Part shown: piece by piece, positions 13,498 to 21,816 of the stretch
How positions within the stretch are numbered: position 1 is the stretch's first letter
How the letters are laid out: the number at the start of each line of letters is the position of its first letter
Assembly: GCA_964520885.1 (NCBI GenBank)
Contig: CAZFQD010000020.1
Coordinates: forward strand, 1-21,816
Length of the DNA stretch: 21,816 nucleotides
Direction of reading: 5' to 3'
DNA from: CAZFQD01 sp964520885
GTDB taxonomy: Bacteria; Bacillota; Clostridia; Oscillospirales; SIG519
The notes under the pieces: generated by a model
Database searches by the model: none
Seen by the model: the letters and a program-made list of their open reading frames with translations, nothing else
Told to the model about the DNA's origin: nothing
Made by a program: the position numbers and the translations under genes

Positions 13498-14757
13498 TTA
13501 TACTTCTTCAGGTGAAGCAATATATCCTTTTATTGCTGTAGCCGCCGCAACTGCAGGACTTGCAAGGTAAACTTCACTTTCAGGATGTCCCATTCTGCCA
13601 ACAAAATTTCTGTTTGTAGTAGCAACTGCTCTCTCGCCCTTAGCCAAAACACCCATATGTCCGCCTAAACAAGGACCGCAAGTTGGAGTGCTAACCACAG
13701 CACCACTGTTAATAAAGATTTCCAAAAGCCCTTCCTTCATTGCTTGCAAGTAAATTTTATTGGTGCCGGGAATTATAATACATCTAAGTCCTTTTTTAAC
13801 TTTTTTACCCTTTAAAATTTCAGCGGAAGTTCTTAAATCTTCCATTCTCCCATTTGTGCAAGAGCCTATAACAACTTGGTCTATTTCTACTTTACCCACA
13901 TTATCAATAGTTCTTGTATTGTCGGGCAAATGTGGGAAAGAAACTGTCAACTTTAATTGAGAAAGTTCAATTATATAAGTCTTTTCATATTCAGCATCGC
14001 TATCAGCCTCATAAATTTTATATGGTTTATTTGTTTTATCCTTAACAAATTCAATAGTTTTTTGGTCCACAGGGAATATTCCGTTTTTAGCCCCTGCTTC
14101 AATAGCCATATTTGCCATACATAAACGGTCATCCATTGAAAGAAAATTAAGCCCATCGCCTACAAATTCCATAGATTTATATAAAGCACCATCAACACCA
14201 ATTAAGCCAATGATGTGCAAAATTACATCTTTACCGCTAATCCATTTAGCAGGTTTGCCTTTTAATTCAAATTTCAAAGCACAAGGCACTTTAAACCATG
14301 CCTTACCTGTTGCCATTCCTGCCGCCATATCGGTGCTACCGATACCGGTTGAAAAAGCACCCAAAGCACCATAAGTGCAAGTGTGGCTATCTGCTCCTAT
14401 AATTAAATCGCCCGGCACAACTAAACCTTTTTCAGGCAATAAGCAATGTTCTATTCCCATTTCGCCAACATCAAAATAGTTTTCAATTTCAAATTGTTTA
14501 GCGAATGTTCGCACTGCTTTGCATTGTTCTGCCGCTTTTATATCTTTATTAGGGGTAAAATGGTCCATTACCAAAGCAATTTTTGATTTATTAAAAACAC
14601 TTTTACTTTTAGCAGAATTAAACTCATTAATTGCAACGGGTGCTGTTATATCATTTCCCAAAACTAAATCAAGATTAGCCTCAATTAGTTGACCTGCAAC
14701 TACTTTTTCCAATCCTGCGTGCCCAGCTAATATTTTCTGTGTCATTGTCATTCCCAT
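13498..14757 (-). CDS. leuC: 3-isopropylmalate dehydratase large subunit
   Basis: The 419-residue aconitase-fold protein carries the [4Fe-4S] ligands in VIGSCTNGR (about residue 297) and TCGPCLGGH (about 358-361). KVALVMDHFTPNKDIKAAEQ, GVVCPEKGL-like LLPEKGLVVPGDLIIGADSHTCTYGALGAFSTGIGSTDMA complete the active site. It pairs with LeuD. This is the two-subunit bacterial or archaeal form of about 420 residues, which in several lineages also accepts citramalate. GGAGG lies eight bases before ATG 14757. The 58-base gap to cimA contains an AACGCATT palindrome. Confidence 0.95.
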   Translation of the reverse strand: MGMTMTQKILAGHAGLEKVVAGQLIEANLDLVLGNDITAPVAINEFNSAKSKSVFNKSKIALVMDHFTPNKDIKAAEQCKAVRTFAKQFEIENYFDVGEMGIEHCLLPEKGLVVPGDLIIGADSHTCTYGALGAFSTGIGSTDMAAGMATGKAWFKVPCALKFELKGKPAKWISGKDVILHIIGLIGVDGALYKSMEFVGDGLNFLSMDDRLCMANMAIEAGAKNGIFPVDQKTIEFVKDKTNKPYKIYEADSDAEYEKTYIIELSQLKLTVSFPHLPDNTRTIDNVGKVEIDQVVIGSCTNGRMEDLRTSAEILKGKKVKKGLRCIIIPGTNKIYLQAMKEGLLEIFINSGAVVSTPTCGPCLGGHMGVLAKGERAVATTNRNFVGRMGHPESEVYLASPAVAAATAIKGYIASPEEV

Positions 14758-14797
14758 AGTAATTCCTCCGAAATTTATTAAATTTGTATCTTTTCGG

Positions 14798-14820
14798 AAC
14801 GCATTAATGCGTTGCCTACA
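14798..14820. repeat. AACGCATT palindrome with CCTAC tail at the cimA end
   Basis: A perfect 16-bp palindrome (AACGCATTAATGCGTT, 14798-14813) is followed by GCCTACAAAA. The CTA at 14816-14818 is the cimA stop codon, so the repeat supplies the cimA stop. A degenerate relative lies at 4570-4588. Confidence 0.75.
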
Positions 14821-16378
14821 AAAAATTATGAATTAATTTATATTCAATACTATCAACCAAAGCCAACCAACTCGCTTCAATTATATCGGTTGAAACTCCA
14901 ACAGTTGTCCAAGTTTGATTTCCGTCAGTAGACTCAATTAAAACTCTAACCTTAGCGGCTGTAGCAAATGTGCTTTCCATAACACGAACCTTATAATCAA
15001 TAAGATGAACAGTATCAAGCACGGGATAAAATCCCAAAAGTGCTTTTCTAAGTGCTTTATCTAATGCATTAACAGGTCCATTACCTTCTGCCGCAGTAAG
15101 TTCAGTTTGCCCATCAACAATAATTTTTATAGAAGCAGTAGCGGCTATGTCTTTTAAAGGAGGTCTATTTGATACTATAGAATAATTAACAAGTTTAAAA
15201 AATGATTTATACTTGCCTAATTGTTTTCTAACTATTATTTCAAAAGATGCATCAGCACCTTCAAATTGATAGCCTTGATGCTCTAAGTCTTTAATTGTTT
15301 CAATGATTGCACTTGTTTCAGGTGATTCCTTAACTAATTTTGGATTAATTTTTTGAATTCGTTTTAGAACAGCAGACCTTCCTGCCATTTCCGACATTAA
15401 AAATCTTCTCTCATTGCCAACACTATCGGGTGCAATATGTTCAAATGAATGGCTTGCTTTAGACACACCATCAGCATGCATACCTGCTTTATGAGCAAAA
15501 GCACTTGTTCCAACATAAGGCTCGTTATTATTAATTTTTATATTTGCAATTTCTGCAATTCTAATGCTTGCTGAGGTCAAGTTAGATATATTTTTCCCAG
15601 GTATACATTGATAACCTTTTTTAAGTTGAAGATTAGGAATAATTGTGCTTAAATTTGCATTTCCACAGCGTTCGCCAAAGCCTAAAAGTGTGCCTTGAAT
15701 GTGAACTGCACCGGCATCTACTGCCGCAATTGAATTAGCAACTGCTAAACCACTATCATTATGACAATGAATTCCAACCTTGCATTTAAAGGTATCAACT
15801 ACCTTTTTAGTCATATCATAAATTTCACTTGGGAAACAACCACCGTTTGTGTCACACAGCACTAAACAATCAGCACCTGCCTCAACTGCGGCTTTTAATG
15901 TTTTCAAAGCATAGGAATTATCTAATTTATATCCATCATAATAATGCTCAGCATCATAAATGACTTCTTTTCCCATTTGTTTAAAGTATTTAATTGTATC
16001 GCTAATCATTAGTAGATTTTCTTGTTCGGTTGTGTTAAGAACGGTTTTAACATGAAGTGTAGAACTTTTGCCAAAAATCACAACACAAGGAGTATTGGCA
16101 TCCATAATTGCTTTAATCCCTTTGTCTTCTGATACGGTTATGTTTTTTCTTCTTGTGCTACCGAAAGCAGCTAATTTAGAATTTATAAGTTTTAGTTTAT
16201 CGGTATTCTTAAAAAACTCTAAATCCTTAGGATTAGAGCCGGGGTTTCCTGCTTCAATATATTCTATTCCCAATTCATCAAGAGTTTTTGCAACACGCAA
16301 CTTATCCATAACAGTAAAAGAAATGCCTTCGCCTTGACAGCCATCTCGCAAAGTGCTATCTAAAATCTCTAACTTCAA
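14816..16378 (-). CDS. cimA: (R)-citramalate synthase
   Basis: The 520-residue enzyme has the HMGL-like TIM barrel (about 1-275) with LDSTLRDGCQGEGISFTVMDK, a variant of the CimA DTTLRDGxQGEG block, plus VGIHCHNDSGLAVANS (metal ligands), and FAHKAGMHADG. A LeuA-type dimerisation/allosteric domain follows (about 385-515). Length and the GEGISF block favour citramalate synthase (TIGR00977) over 2-isopropylmalate synthase. It condenses pyruvate and acetyl-CoA, the first step of threonine-independent isoleucine synthesis. The start is TTG 16378, after a run of seven G (16386-16392) at seven bases. No better ATG exists. The stop is provided by a repeat palindrome. Confidence 0.9.
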   Translation of the reverse strand: MKLEILDSTLRDGCQGEGISFTVMDKLRVAKTLDELGIEYIEAGNPGSNPKDLEFFKNTDKLKLINSKLAAFGSTRRKNITVSEDKGIKAIMDANTPCVVIFGKSSTLHVKTVLNTTEQENLLMISDTIKYFKQMGKEVIYDAEHYYDGYKLDNSYALKTLKAAVEAGADCLVLCDTNGGCFPSEIYDMTKKVVDTFKCKVGIHCHNDSGLAVANSIAAVDAGAVHIQGTLLGFGERCGNANLSTIIPNLQLKKGYQCIPGKNISNLTSASIRIAEIANIKINNNEPYVGTSAFAHKAGMHADGVSKASHSFEHIAPDSVGNERRFLMSEMAGRSAVLKRIQKINPKLVKESPETSAIIETIKDLEHQGYQFEGADASFEIIVRKQLGKYKSFFKLVNYSIVSNRPPLKDIAATASIKIIVDGQTELTAAEGNGPVNALDKALRKALLGFYPVLDTVHLIDYKVRVMESTFATAAKVRVLIESTDGNQTWTTVGVSTDIIEASWLALVDSIEYKLIHNFL

Positions 16379-16385
16379 AAAATAA

Positions 16386-16392
16386 CCCCCCC
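16386..16392 (-). promoter_or_regulatory. Seven-G ribosome binding site for cimA
   Basis: On the - strand ATGGGGGGGTTATTTTTTG leads into cimA: seven G, seven bases, then TTG. The run begins inside an ATG that is out of frame with cimA by one base. The M23 gene leader at 6374-6390 has the same layout with five G. Confidence 0.55.
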
Positions 16393-16400
16393 ATATAGTG

Positions 16401-16462
16401 ATTAGGAGTTAGGAATTAGGAATGAAATTATTATTTTCACTCCTAATTCCTCATTCCTCATT
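16401..16462. repeat. TTAGGAATTAGGAAT repeat with inverted half
   Basis: GAGTTAGGAATTAGGAATG words (about 16405-16423) are followed, after AAATTATTATTT, by an inverted copy (CACTCCTAATTCCTCATTCC, 16439-16458). Together they would form a hairpin in the cimA-ilvD gap. Confidence 0.7.
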
Positions 16463-18128
16463 GTTGGTATTCCTTAAAAACCGCTCCTGTGCTTGCTGAT
16501 GTTACTAAATTTGAATATCTCCATAAATAGCCTTTTGTAACCTTAGGTGCGGGTTTTACCCATTTTGATTTTCTTTCTGATAATTCTTGGTCGGATATTA
16601 ATAAATTAAGTTTGCCGTCATTAATATCAATTTCTATTTTATCGTTGTTTTTTACAAAGGCAATGGCTCCGCCATTAGCGGCTTCTGGTGAAATATGACC
16701 AATTGCCGCTCCTCTTGTCGCTCCGCTAAATCGTCCATCGGTAATAAGTGCTACTGAACTGTCAAGCCCCATTCCTGCCAAAGAGGAGGTTGGAACCAAC
16801 ATTTCTCTCATACCCGGTCCACCGCAAGGACCTTCATAGCGGATAACAACTACATCACCTGCAACAATTTTGCCTGCATAAATGGCTGTAACTGCATCGT
16901 CCTCACTATCAAAAACTTTGGCGTTGCCTGTAAATTTAAGCATATTTTCTGCAACAGCAGAGCGTTTTACAACACCGCCATCTAATGCAATATTGCCTTT
17001 AAGAATTGCAATACCGCCTGTTTTACTGTGAGGATTTTCTATTGGTCTAATTACATCTGTATTTTTATTTATTGCTTTTTCAATGTTTTCCGCAACGGTT
17101 TTAGCAGTAACGGTTACTAAGTCAAGGTTTAAAAGATTTTGCTTTGAAAGTTCCTTCATAACTGCAGAAACACCACCGGCAAAATATAAATCCTCAATAT
17201 GAAAGCAACCGACAGGACTTAAACGGCAAAGGTTTGGAGTTTTATTGCTTACATCATTTATAAAATCAAGATTAAGTTTAATTCCACATTCGTTGGCAAT
17301 AGCAGTTAAATGCAAAACAGTATTTGTGCTACAACCCAAAGCCATATCAACAGTTAAAGCGTTTAAAAATGCTTTTTGTGTCATAATATCAAGTGGTTTA
17401 ATGTTATTATAAACCAATTTCATAATTTGCATTCCTGCTTTTTTTGCAAGACGTTCCCTCTCGGCATAAACTGCCGGAATAGTTCCATTGCCGGGCAAAG
17501 CCATACCCAATGCTTCGGTCATACAATTCATACTATTAGCAGTAAACATACCGGAGCAAGAGCCACAGCCGGGACAACAATTGTCTTCTAATTCCAAAAG
17601 TTCATCATCGCTTAGCTTTCCCTGTGAATGTGAGCCAACCCCTTCAAACATAGTAGTTAAACTAATTGCCTTGCCATTTACTCTACCTGCCAACATAGGA
17701 CCGCCACTTATTACAATAGAGGGAATATTTAATCGTGCCGCCGCCATTACCATTCCGGGAACAATTTTATCGCAATTTGGTATTAATACCAAACCGTCAA
17801 ACGCATGGGCAGTAGCCATAATTTCAATAGAGTCTGCAATTAATTCTCTTGAAGCTAAGGAAAATTTCATACCATTATGTCCCATAGCAATACCATCACA
17901 AACACCTATGGAAGGCACCTCAATAGGAGTGCCTCCTGCCATATAAATCCCTGCTTTAACCGCTTGACAAATTACTCCTAAATGTTTATGCCCCGGCACT
18001 ATTTCAGAAAAAGCATTAACAACACCAATTAATGGCCTTGAAATCTCTTCATCAGTATATCCCATAGCTTTAAAAAGCGACCTATGAGGTGCTTTATCAA
18101 AGCCGGAAGTAACATTCTTGCTTATCAT
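16458..18128 (-). CDS. ilvD: Dihydroxy-acid dehydratase
   Basis: The 556-residue IlvD/Edd-family dehydratase carries the iron-sulphur cysteines in IPNCDKIVPG (about 116-120) and CCPGCGSCSGMFTANSMN (about 183-200), along with GCSTNTVLHL and TDGRFSGATRG. It converts dihydroxy-isovalerate or dihydroxy-methylvalerate to the oxo acids of valine and isoleucine. The start is ATG 18128 with AAAGGA eleven bases upstream; the in-frame TTG at 18137 is too close to that site. Its end abuts a repeat region that separates it from cimA. Fourth gene of the operon. Confidence 0.95.
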   Translation of the reverse strand: MISKNVTSGFDKAPHRSLFKAMGYTDEEISRPLIGVVNAFSEIVPGHKHLGVICQAVKAGIYMAGGTPIEVPSIGVCDGIAMGHNGMKFSLASRELIADSIEIMATAHAFDGLVLIPNCDKIVPGMVMAAARLNIPSIVISGGPMLAGRVNGKAISLTTMFEGVGSHSQGKLSDDELLELEDNCCPGCGSCSGMFTANSMNCMTEALGMALPGNGTIPAVYAERERLAKKAGMQIMKLVYNNIKPLDIMTQKAFLNALTVDMALGCSTNTVLHLTAIANECGIKLNLDFINDVSNKTPNLCRLSPVGCFHIEDLYFAGGVSAVMKELSKQNLLNLDLVTVTAKTVAENIEKAINKNTDVIRPIENPHSKTGGIAILKGNIALDGGVVKRSAVAENMLKFTGNAKVFDSEDDAVTAIYAGKIVAGDVVVIRYEGPCGGPGMREMLVPTSSLAGMGLDSSVALITDGRFSGATRGAAIGHISPEAANGGAIAFVKNNDKIEIDINDGKLNLLISDQELSERKSKWVKPAPKVTKGYLWRYSNLVTSASTGAVFKEYQQ

Positions 18129-18159
18129 AAATATCAAATCCTTTACAAGTAAAAAATTA

Positions 18160-18222
18160 TAAGTTAAAGTTTAATAACTTTCAACTTTCAACTTTTCACT
18201 TTCAACTTAAATAACGAAGTTA
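18160..18222. repeat. AACTTTCAACTTT word repeat and hairpin in the ilvD-ilvC gap
   Basis: Degenerate CAACTTTCAACTTTTCACTT words, inverted relative to 6266-6303, fill this 91-base gap. A short stem AATAAC/GTTATT overlaps the ilvC stop. Confidence 0.65.
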
Positions 18223-19212
18223 TTTTTTAAGCCAACTCATCATACCTCTTAAAGTTGTTCCAACTTTTTCAACTAAATGATTAGCTTCGTTTCTTTTCAT
18301 AGCTAAGAAATTAGCTCTGCCGGCTGAACGGTTTTCAATTAACCAATTAGCCGCAAATTTTCCATCTTGAATTTCTTGTAAAACTTTTTTCATTTCTTTG
18401 CGAGTTTCTTGTGTAATAATTCTCTTGCCTGTAATATAATCGCCATACTCAGCAGTATCACTAATTGAATCTCTCATTTTTGCGTATCCACCGGCATTAA
18501 TAAGGTCAACAATTAATTTCATTTCGTGAACACATTCAAAATATGCTATTTCAGGTTGATAACCTGCCGCTACTAATGTATCAAAACCAGCCTTCATAAG
18601 TTCAGTAACTCCGCCACAAAGAACTGCTTGCTCACCAAATAAATCAGTTTCAGTTTCTTCTTTAAATGTTGTTTCAAGCATACCTGCTCTGCCTGCTCCA
18701 ATACCGGAACAGTAAGCAAGTGCAAAATCCTTAGCTTTTCCAGAAACATCTTGATAAATAGCAAATATTGCAGGAACACCTTTGCCCTCTTGATATTGAC
18801 TTCTAACAGTATGTCCAGGTCCTTTAGGAGCAACCATAATTACATCAATAAAATTAGGTGGCAAAATTTGATTAAAGTGAATATTAAAGCCATGAGCAAA
18901 CATTAAAATATTGCCCTTTTCAAGATTAGCTTCAATACTTTCTTTGTAAATTTCAGTTTGAATTTGGTCTGGTAGTAAAATCATAATAATGTCAGCTATT
19001 TTTGAAGCCTCTGCCGCATTATAAACCTTAAAACCTACCTTTTTTGCTTCCTCTATTTTTGCAGGAAAACTTTCTGCAACTATAACGCTTACTCCGCTTT
19101 CCTTAAGGTTTTGTGCGTGAGCATGTCCTTGACTACCGTAGCCAATGATTGCAACTGTCTTGCCCTTAAATAAATCTAAATTACAGTCCTTGTCATAATA
19201 CATTTTTGCCAT
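18220..19212 (-). CDS. ilvC: Ketol-acid reductoisomerase
   Basis: The 330-residue class I enzyme has the NAD(P)-binding GYGSQGHAHAQNL (24-36), the substrate/Mg region APKGPGHTVRSQYQEGKGVPA, and the metal-binding ETETDLFGEQAVLCGG (class I, Mg ligands D and E). It isomerises and reduces acetolactate and acetohydroxybutyrate. ATG 19212 follows AAGGAGGATTAACAAA, and starts four bases after the ilvN stop; the longer frame would overlap ilvN. Third gene of the operon. Confidence 0.96.
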   Translation of the reverse strand: MAKMYYDKDCNLDLFKGKTVAIIGYGSQGHAHAQNLKESGVSVIVAESFPAKIEEAKKVGFKVYNAAEASKIADIIMILLPDQIQTEIYKESIEANLEKGNILMFAHGFNIHFNQILPPNFIDVIMVAPKGPGHTVRSQYQEGKGVPAIFAIYQDVSGKAKDFALAYCSGIGAGRAGMLETTFKEETETDLFGEQAVLCGGVTELMKAGFDTLVAAGYQPEIAYFECVHEMKLIVDLINAGGYAKMRDSISDTAEYGDYITGKRIITQETRKEMKKVLQEIQDGKFAANWLIENRSAGRANFLAMKRNEANHLVEKVGTTLRGMMSWLKK

Positions 19213-19216
19213 TTTG

Positions 19217-19744
19217 TTAATCCTCCTTAAAATAATCATATCTATTATGGTAATTTATACCCATATTTCCTCGCTCCAAAGCGGTAATGCCTGTTCGTGA
19301 TAATTCAATAATGCCGTAAGGTGCTAATAATTCAATAAATGCTTCATTCTTTGTTTCTTCTCCTGTTATTTCAATAGTAATGCTTTGGCTTGCCAAATCA
19401 ACAATTTTTGCTCTAAATATATTAGCCGTCTCAAATATAGTTAGTCTTTCCTCCGGTTTAGCTTTAACCTTAATTAAAATTAACTCTCTAAAAATTGAAG
19501 TTTTTTTGTTTAATTCCAAAACCTTTTTTACTACAATTAATTTTTGGAGTTGTTTTTTAATTTGGTCTAAAATATAGTCATCCCCAAAAACAACTATGGT
19601 TATACGAGATATTAAAGGGTCTTCAGTAACACCGACTGAAAGACTTTCAATATTATATCCTCTGCGAGAAAACAAACCTGAAACTCTTTGCAAAACACCA
19701 GCATGATTATCCACTAATACTGAAATAATGTGCCTTTGTTCCAT
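19217..19744 (-). CDS. ilvN: Acetolactate synthase small subunit
   Basis: The 175-residue regulatory subunit has an N-terminal ACT domain (about 1-80; ISVLVDNHAGVLQRVSGLFSRRGYNIESLSVG) that in the family binds valine or other branched-chain amino acids, and a C-terminal IlvN/IlvH domain (about 85-165, IFRAKIVDLASQSITIEITG...). It gives feedback control to IlvB. AAGGAGG lies nine bases before ATG, 17 bases after ilvB. Confidence 0.94.
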   Translation of the reverse strand: MEQRHIISVLVDNHAGVLQRVSGLFSRRGYNIESLSVGVTEDPLISRITIVVFGDDYILDQIKKQLQKLIVVKKVLELNKKTSIFRELILIKVKAKPEERLTIFETANIFRAKIVDLASQSITIEITGEETKNEAFIELLAPYGIIELSRTGITALERGNMGINYHNRYDYFKED

Positions 19745-19761
19745 AAAACTAACCTCCTTAT

Positions 19762-21438
19762 TTAATCATAGTTTATAGTAGTAATAACATCTTCTAAAGT
19801 TTTGCCGGGTGGTATCATAGGTAAAACATTATCATTAATTGGAATAATACAGTCAATAATAACAGGGCAATTTGAATTAAGTGCATCTTTTAAAACACTT
19901 TCTATTTCACTATCATTATTAATACGCAGTCCTTTTGCTCCAAAAGCTTGTGCTAATTTAACGAAATCTGTTTTTCTATTAAGAGTAGTGTTAGAATATC
20001 TGCTATCAAAAAACACCTTTTGCCATTGACGAACCATTCCCAAAACTCCATTATTCATAACAATAACAACTATATTAATATTATTTGTAACAGCAGTGGC
20101 AATTTCATTTAAATTCATATGAAAACTACCGTCTCCGGAAATTAAAACCACCTTCTTATTAGGAAATGCAATTTTTGCACCCATTGCCGCACCCATACCA
20201 AATCCCATTGTTCCTAAACCACCACTTGAAATAAAAGTTCTTGGTTTTAAAAAGGAGAAAAACTGAGCAGTCCACATTTGGTGCTGACCAACATCAGTAA
20301 CAACAATATCCTCAGCTAAGATTAGTTCATTTAGTTTTTCTAATATTTTTTTAGGCATTATTTCATTTGGATTAATTTTTTCGTGTGAATATTTTTCTTT
20401 ATAGCCTTTAACTGTTCTATTCCAATCTAAATTCTTTTTTGGCTTAACTTTTGTATTTAAAATTTCTAAAATAGATTTTACATTGCCTAAGATACATTTA
20501 TATACATTAATATTTTTATTTATTTCGGCAGGGTCAATATCAATATGCAATATTTTAGCGTTATTAGCGAAAAGAGTTTTATTGCCGATTACTCGGTCGC
20601 TAAATCGTGTTCCGATTGCTATTAATAAATCACAGTGTTTAACAGCATTTGCGGCACTTAATGTTCCGTGCATACCCAGCATCCCTAAGAACAAAGGGTT
20701 ATCAGCAGGAAATGCACCTAACCCCATAAAACTAAGAGTAACAGGAGCAGAAATTTTATTGGCAAACTCAATTAATTCGTTAGAAGCATTTGATGAAATT
20801 ACTCCACCACCGGCAAAAATTACAGGGCGGTTGCTTTCTAAAATTAATTTATTCATTGTTGAAATGTCTTTTGTAGTAAAATTATTTTCATATTGAACTG
20901 AACAATCTTGAACGGTATGTTCATATTCGGCACTTGCAATTGTAATATCTCTTGGAATGTCAATTAAAACAGGACCGGGTCTGCCCTCTCTTGCAATTTT
21001 AAAAGCCTCTCTAATAGTGTCTGCTAATTTTGTAACATCTTTTACGATATAATTATGCTTTGTAATAGGCATTGTTATTCCTGTAATATCAATCTCTTGA
21101 AAACTATCTCTGCCTAAAAGTGGAACAGGCACATTGCCTGTAATAGCTACCATTGGAATAGAATCCATATAAGCAGTAGCAATTCCGGTAACTAAATTAG
21201 TAGCACCCGGGCCAGAAGTTGCAATACAAACACCAACCTTACCGGTTGTCCTTGCATAGCCATCGGCACTATGAGAAGCTCCTTGCTCGTGAGAGGTTAG
21301 AATGTGTTTAATTCTATCTTTATATTCATAAAGGGCATCATGAATATTGAGAACTGTTCCCCCGGGAATACCAAAGACGGTATCAACACCTTGCTCCAAT
21401 AAACATTCAATAATAATTTGTGCACCAGTTTTAGTCAT
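19762..21438 (-). CDS. ilvB: Acetolactate synthase large subunit
   Basis: The 558-residue biosynthetic acetohydroxyacid synthase uses thiamine diphosphate and FAD. Seen: the catalytic Glu51 in TSHEQGASHSADGYAR, FAD/substrate segments (FMGLGAFPADNPLFLGMLGMHG), and the thiamine diphosphate motif GDGSFHMNLNEIATAVTNN with IVVMNNGVLGMVRQWQ. It makes acetolactate (valine, leucine) and acetohydroxybutyrate (isoleucine). ATG follows GGAAGGAGTG and is the first gene after the T-box leader. ilvN immediately follows. Confidence 0.96.
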   Translation of the reverse strand: MTKTGAQIIIECLLEQGVDTVFGIPGGTVLNIHDALYEYKDRIKHILTSHEQGASHSADGYARTTGKVGVCIATSGPGATNLVTGIATAYMDSIPMVAITGNVPVPLLGRDSFQEIDITGITMPITKHNYIVKDVTKLADTIREAFKIAREGRPGPVLIDIPRDITIASAEYEHTVQDCSVQYENNFTTKDISTMNKLILESNRPVIFAGGGVISSNASNELIEFANKISAPVTLSFMGLGAFPADNPLFLGMLGMHGTLSAANAVKHCDLLIAIGTRFSDRVIGNKTLFANNAKILHIDIDPAEINKNINVYKCILGNVKSILEILNTKVKPKKNLDWNRTVKGYKEKYSHEKINPNEIMPKKILEKLNELILAEDIVVTDVGQHQMWTAQFFSFLKPRTFISSGGLGTMGFGMGAAMGAKIAFPNKKVVLISGDGSFHMNLNEIATAVTNNINIVVIVMNNGVLGMVRQWQKVFFDSRYSNTTLNRKTDFVKLAQAFGAKGLRINNDSEIESVLKDALNSNCPVIIDCIIPINDNVLPMIPPGKTLEDVITTINYD

Positions 21439-21463
21439 AATTCAACACTCCTTCCAATAAACT

Positions 21464-21503
21464 AAAAAATCAGCCTAAGTCCTATACAAAGGACGAAAGC
21501 TGA
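21464..21503 (-). terminator. Intrinsic terminator of the T-box leader
   Basis: On the - strand: TCAGC (21499-21503) and GTCC pair with GGAC and GCTGA (21470-21474), directly followed by six T (21464-21469). It competes with the antiterminator at 21489-21525 and stops transcription 26 bases before ilvB when isoleucyl-tRNA is charged. Confidence 0.8.
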
Positions 21504-21757
21504 AACCTTTCCATAGCACCACCTTAATTAACCGTAAAAAAACACGGTTTTCTCATAAAGATACGGTTATATAAAGATACAACTTATATCTTATCCTGAA
21601 TAACGGTGGATTTTTCGTATAAGCCTACTAAATTTCAGCCCATCTGCTTAAGAGTGATATTCGCAAATTTCACTTTAAGCCCACTTTCAAACTATGGCAA
21701 ACTTTTTTTACAAAGTTACAATAGTTACTTTCTCCATCATCGCATTTAACTTATTCT
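21489..21757 (-). ncRNA. T-box riboswitch leader, likely isoleucine-specific
   Basis: On the - strand the leader carries GCGATGATGGAGAAAGTAAC (stem I start), AGTAGG...CCGTTA in the middle, and the T-box region AATTAAGGTGGTGCTATGGA (21506-21529 contains it). AAGG (21522-21525) pairs with CCTT (21489-21492) and GAAAG with CTTTC to form the antiterminator, leaving bulge TGGT to bind the tRNA ACCA end. The codon in the specifier region reads GCGAATATCAC, so AUC (isoleucine, 21656-21658) is the most likely specifier, but the stem I pairing is only partly resolved by eye. Uncharged tRNA-Ile would allow transcription of the ilv-leu operon. Confidence 0.82.
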
Positions 21758-21764
21758 TTTATTT

Positions 21765-21793
21765 ATAATACAATAATGTGTTTGCTTTGTCAA
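21765..21793 (-). promoter_or_regulatory. Sigma-A promoter of the ilv-leu operon
   Basis: On the - strand: perfect TTGACA (21788-21793), 17-base spacer, TATTAT (21765-21770). The +1 near 21757-21759 gives a leader of about 320 bases that contains the T-box. Confidence 0.8.
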
Positions 21794-21816
21794 TTGTTTT
21801 TTATTAAATTGTTATA

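Noticed and set aside
20483..20896. 137-residue + strand frame inside ilvB
   Set aside because: Antisense shadow of IlvB; composition reflects the complementary codons.
21439..21764. Leader-peptide attenuator
   Set aside because: No short frame with runs of Ile, Leu or Val codons is seen, whereas T-box, antiterminator and terminator are all present.

Overview
The window reads as chromosome from a very AT-rich Bacillota, most likely an uncultured Clostridia-type bacterium. The signs are strong AGGAGG-type ribosome binding sites, TTGACA/TATAAT-like promoters, a T-box leader, a HemW/FtsEX/M23/CtpA gene set of Firmicutes type, and many short interspersed repeats between genes. There is no rRNA or tRNA gene, so the lineage is an inference.

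Bases 1-2110 form a small accessory stretch. It starts with 400 bases of repeats, including an array of small hairpins spaced by the heptamer ATGATGT. Then come a zinc-dependent phospholipase C-like protein, a small phage-type protein, and a DUF559 endonuclease-like gene bracketed by inverted copies of a 46-bp repeat. Bases 2136-3260 encode HemW.

Bases 3343-9913 carry an envelope and cell-division cluster on the + strand: a CdaR/PucR-type regulator with its own promoter, ftsE, ftsX, an M23 (EnvC-like) coiled-coil hydrolase or activator, an S41 (CtpA-type) protease, and a membrane-anchored protein with a cohesin-like and a cadherin-like domain, which has its own good promoter. A TcdA-type E1-like enzyme follows closely (9917-10675).

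Bases 10723-21816 are on the - strand. A strong promoter (21765-21793) and a T-box leader (about 21464-21757) precede ilvB-ilvN-ilvC-ilvD-cimA-leuC-leuD-leuB, followed by a Gfo/Idh/MocA oxidoreductase. CimA makes citramalate from pyruvate and acetyl-CoA. LeuCDB convert it to 2-oxobutyrate, and IlvBNCD take that to the isoleucine precursor. Neither ilvA nor leuA is present. The likely T-box specifier is AUC (Ile), which fits a threonine-independent isoleucine operon that also serves valine.

The most unusual aspect is the density of repeats: at least six families sit at gene junctions, even inside the ilv-leu operon, and some supply the last codons of genes. I see no convincing undescribed multi-gene system. 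The best leads are the ATGATGT hairpin array, the repeat-bracketed DUF559 gene, and paired G-run/TTG starts on the M23 gene and cimA.
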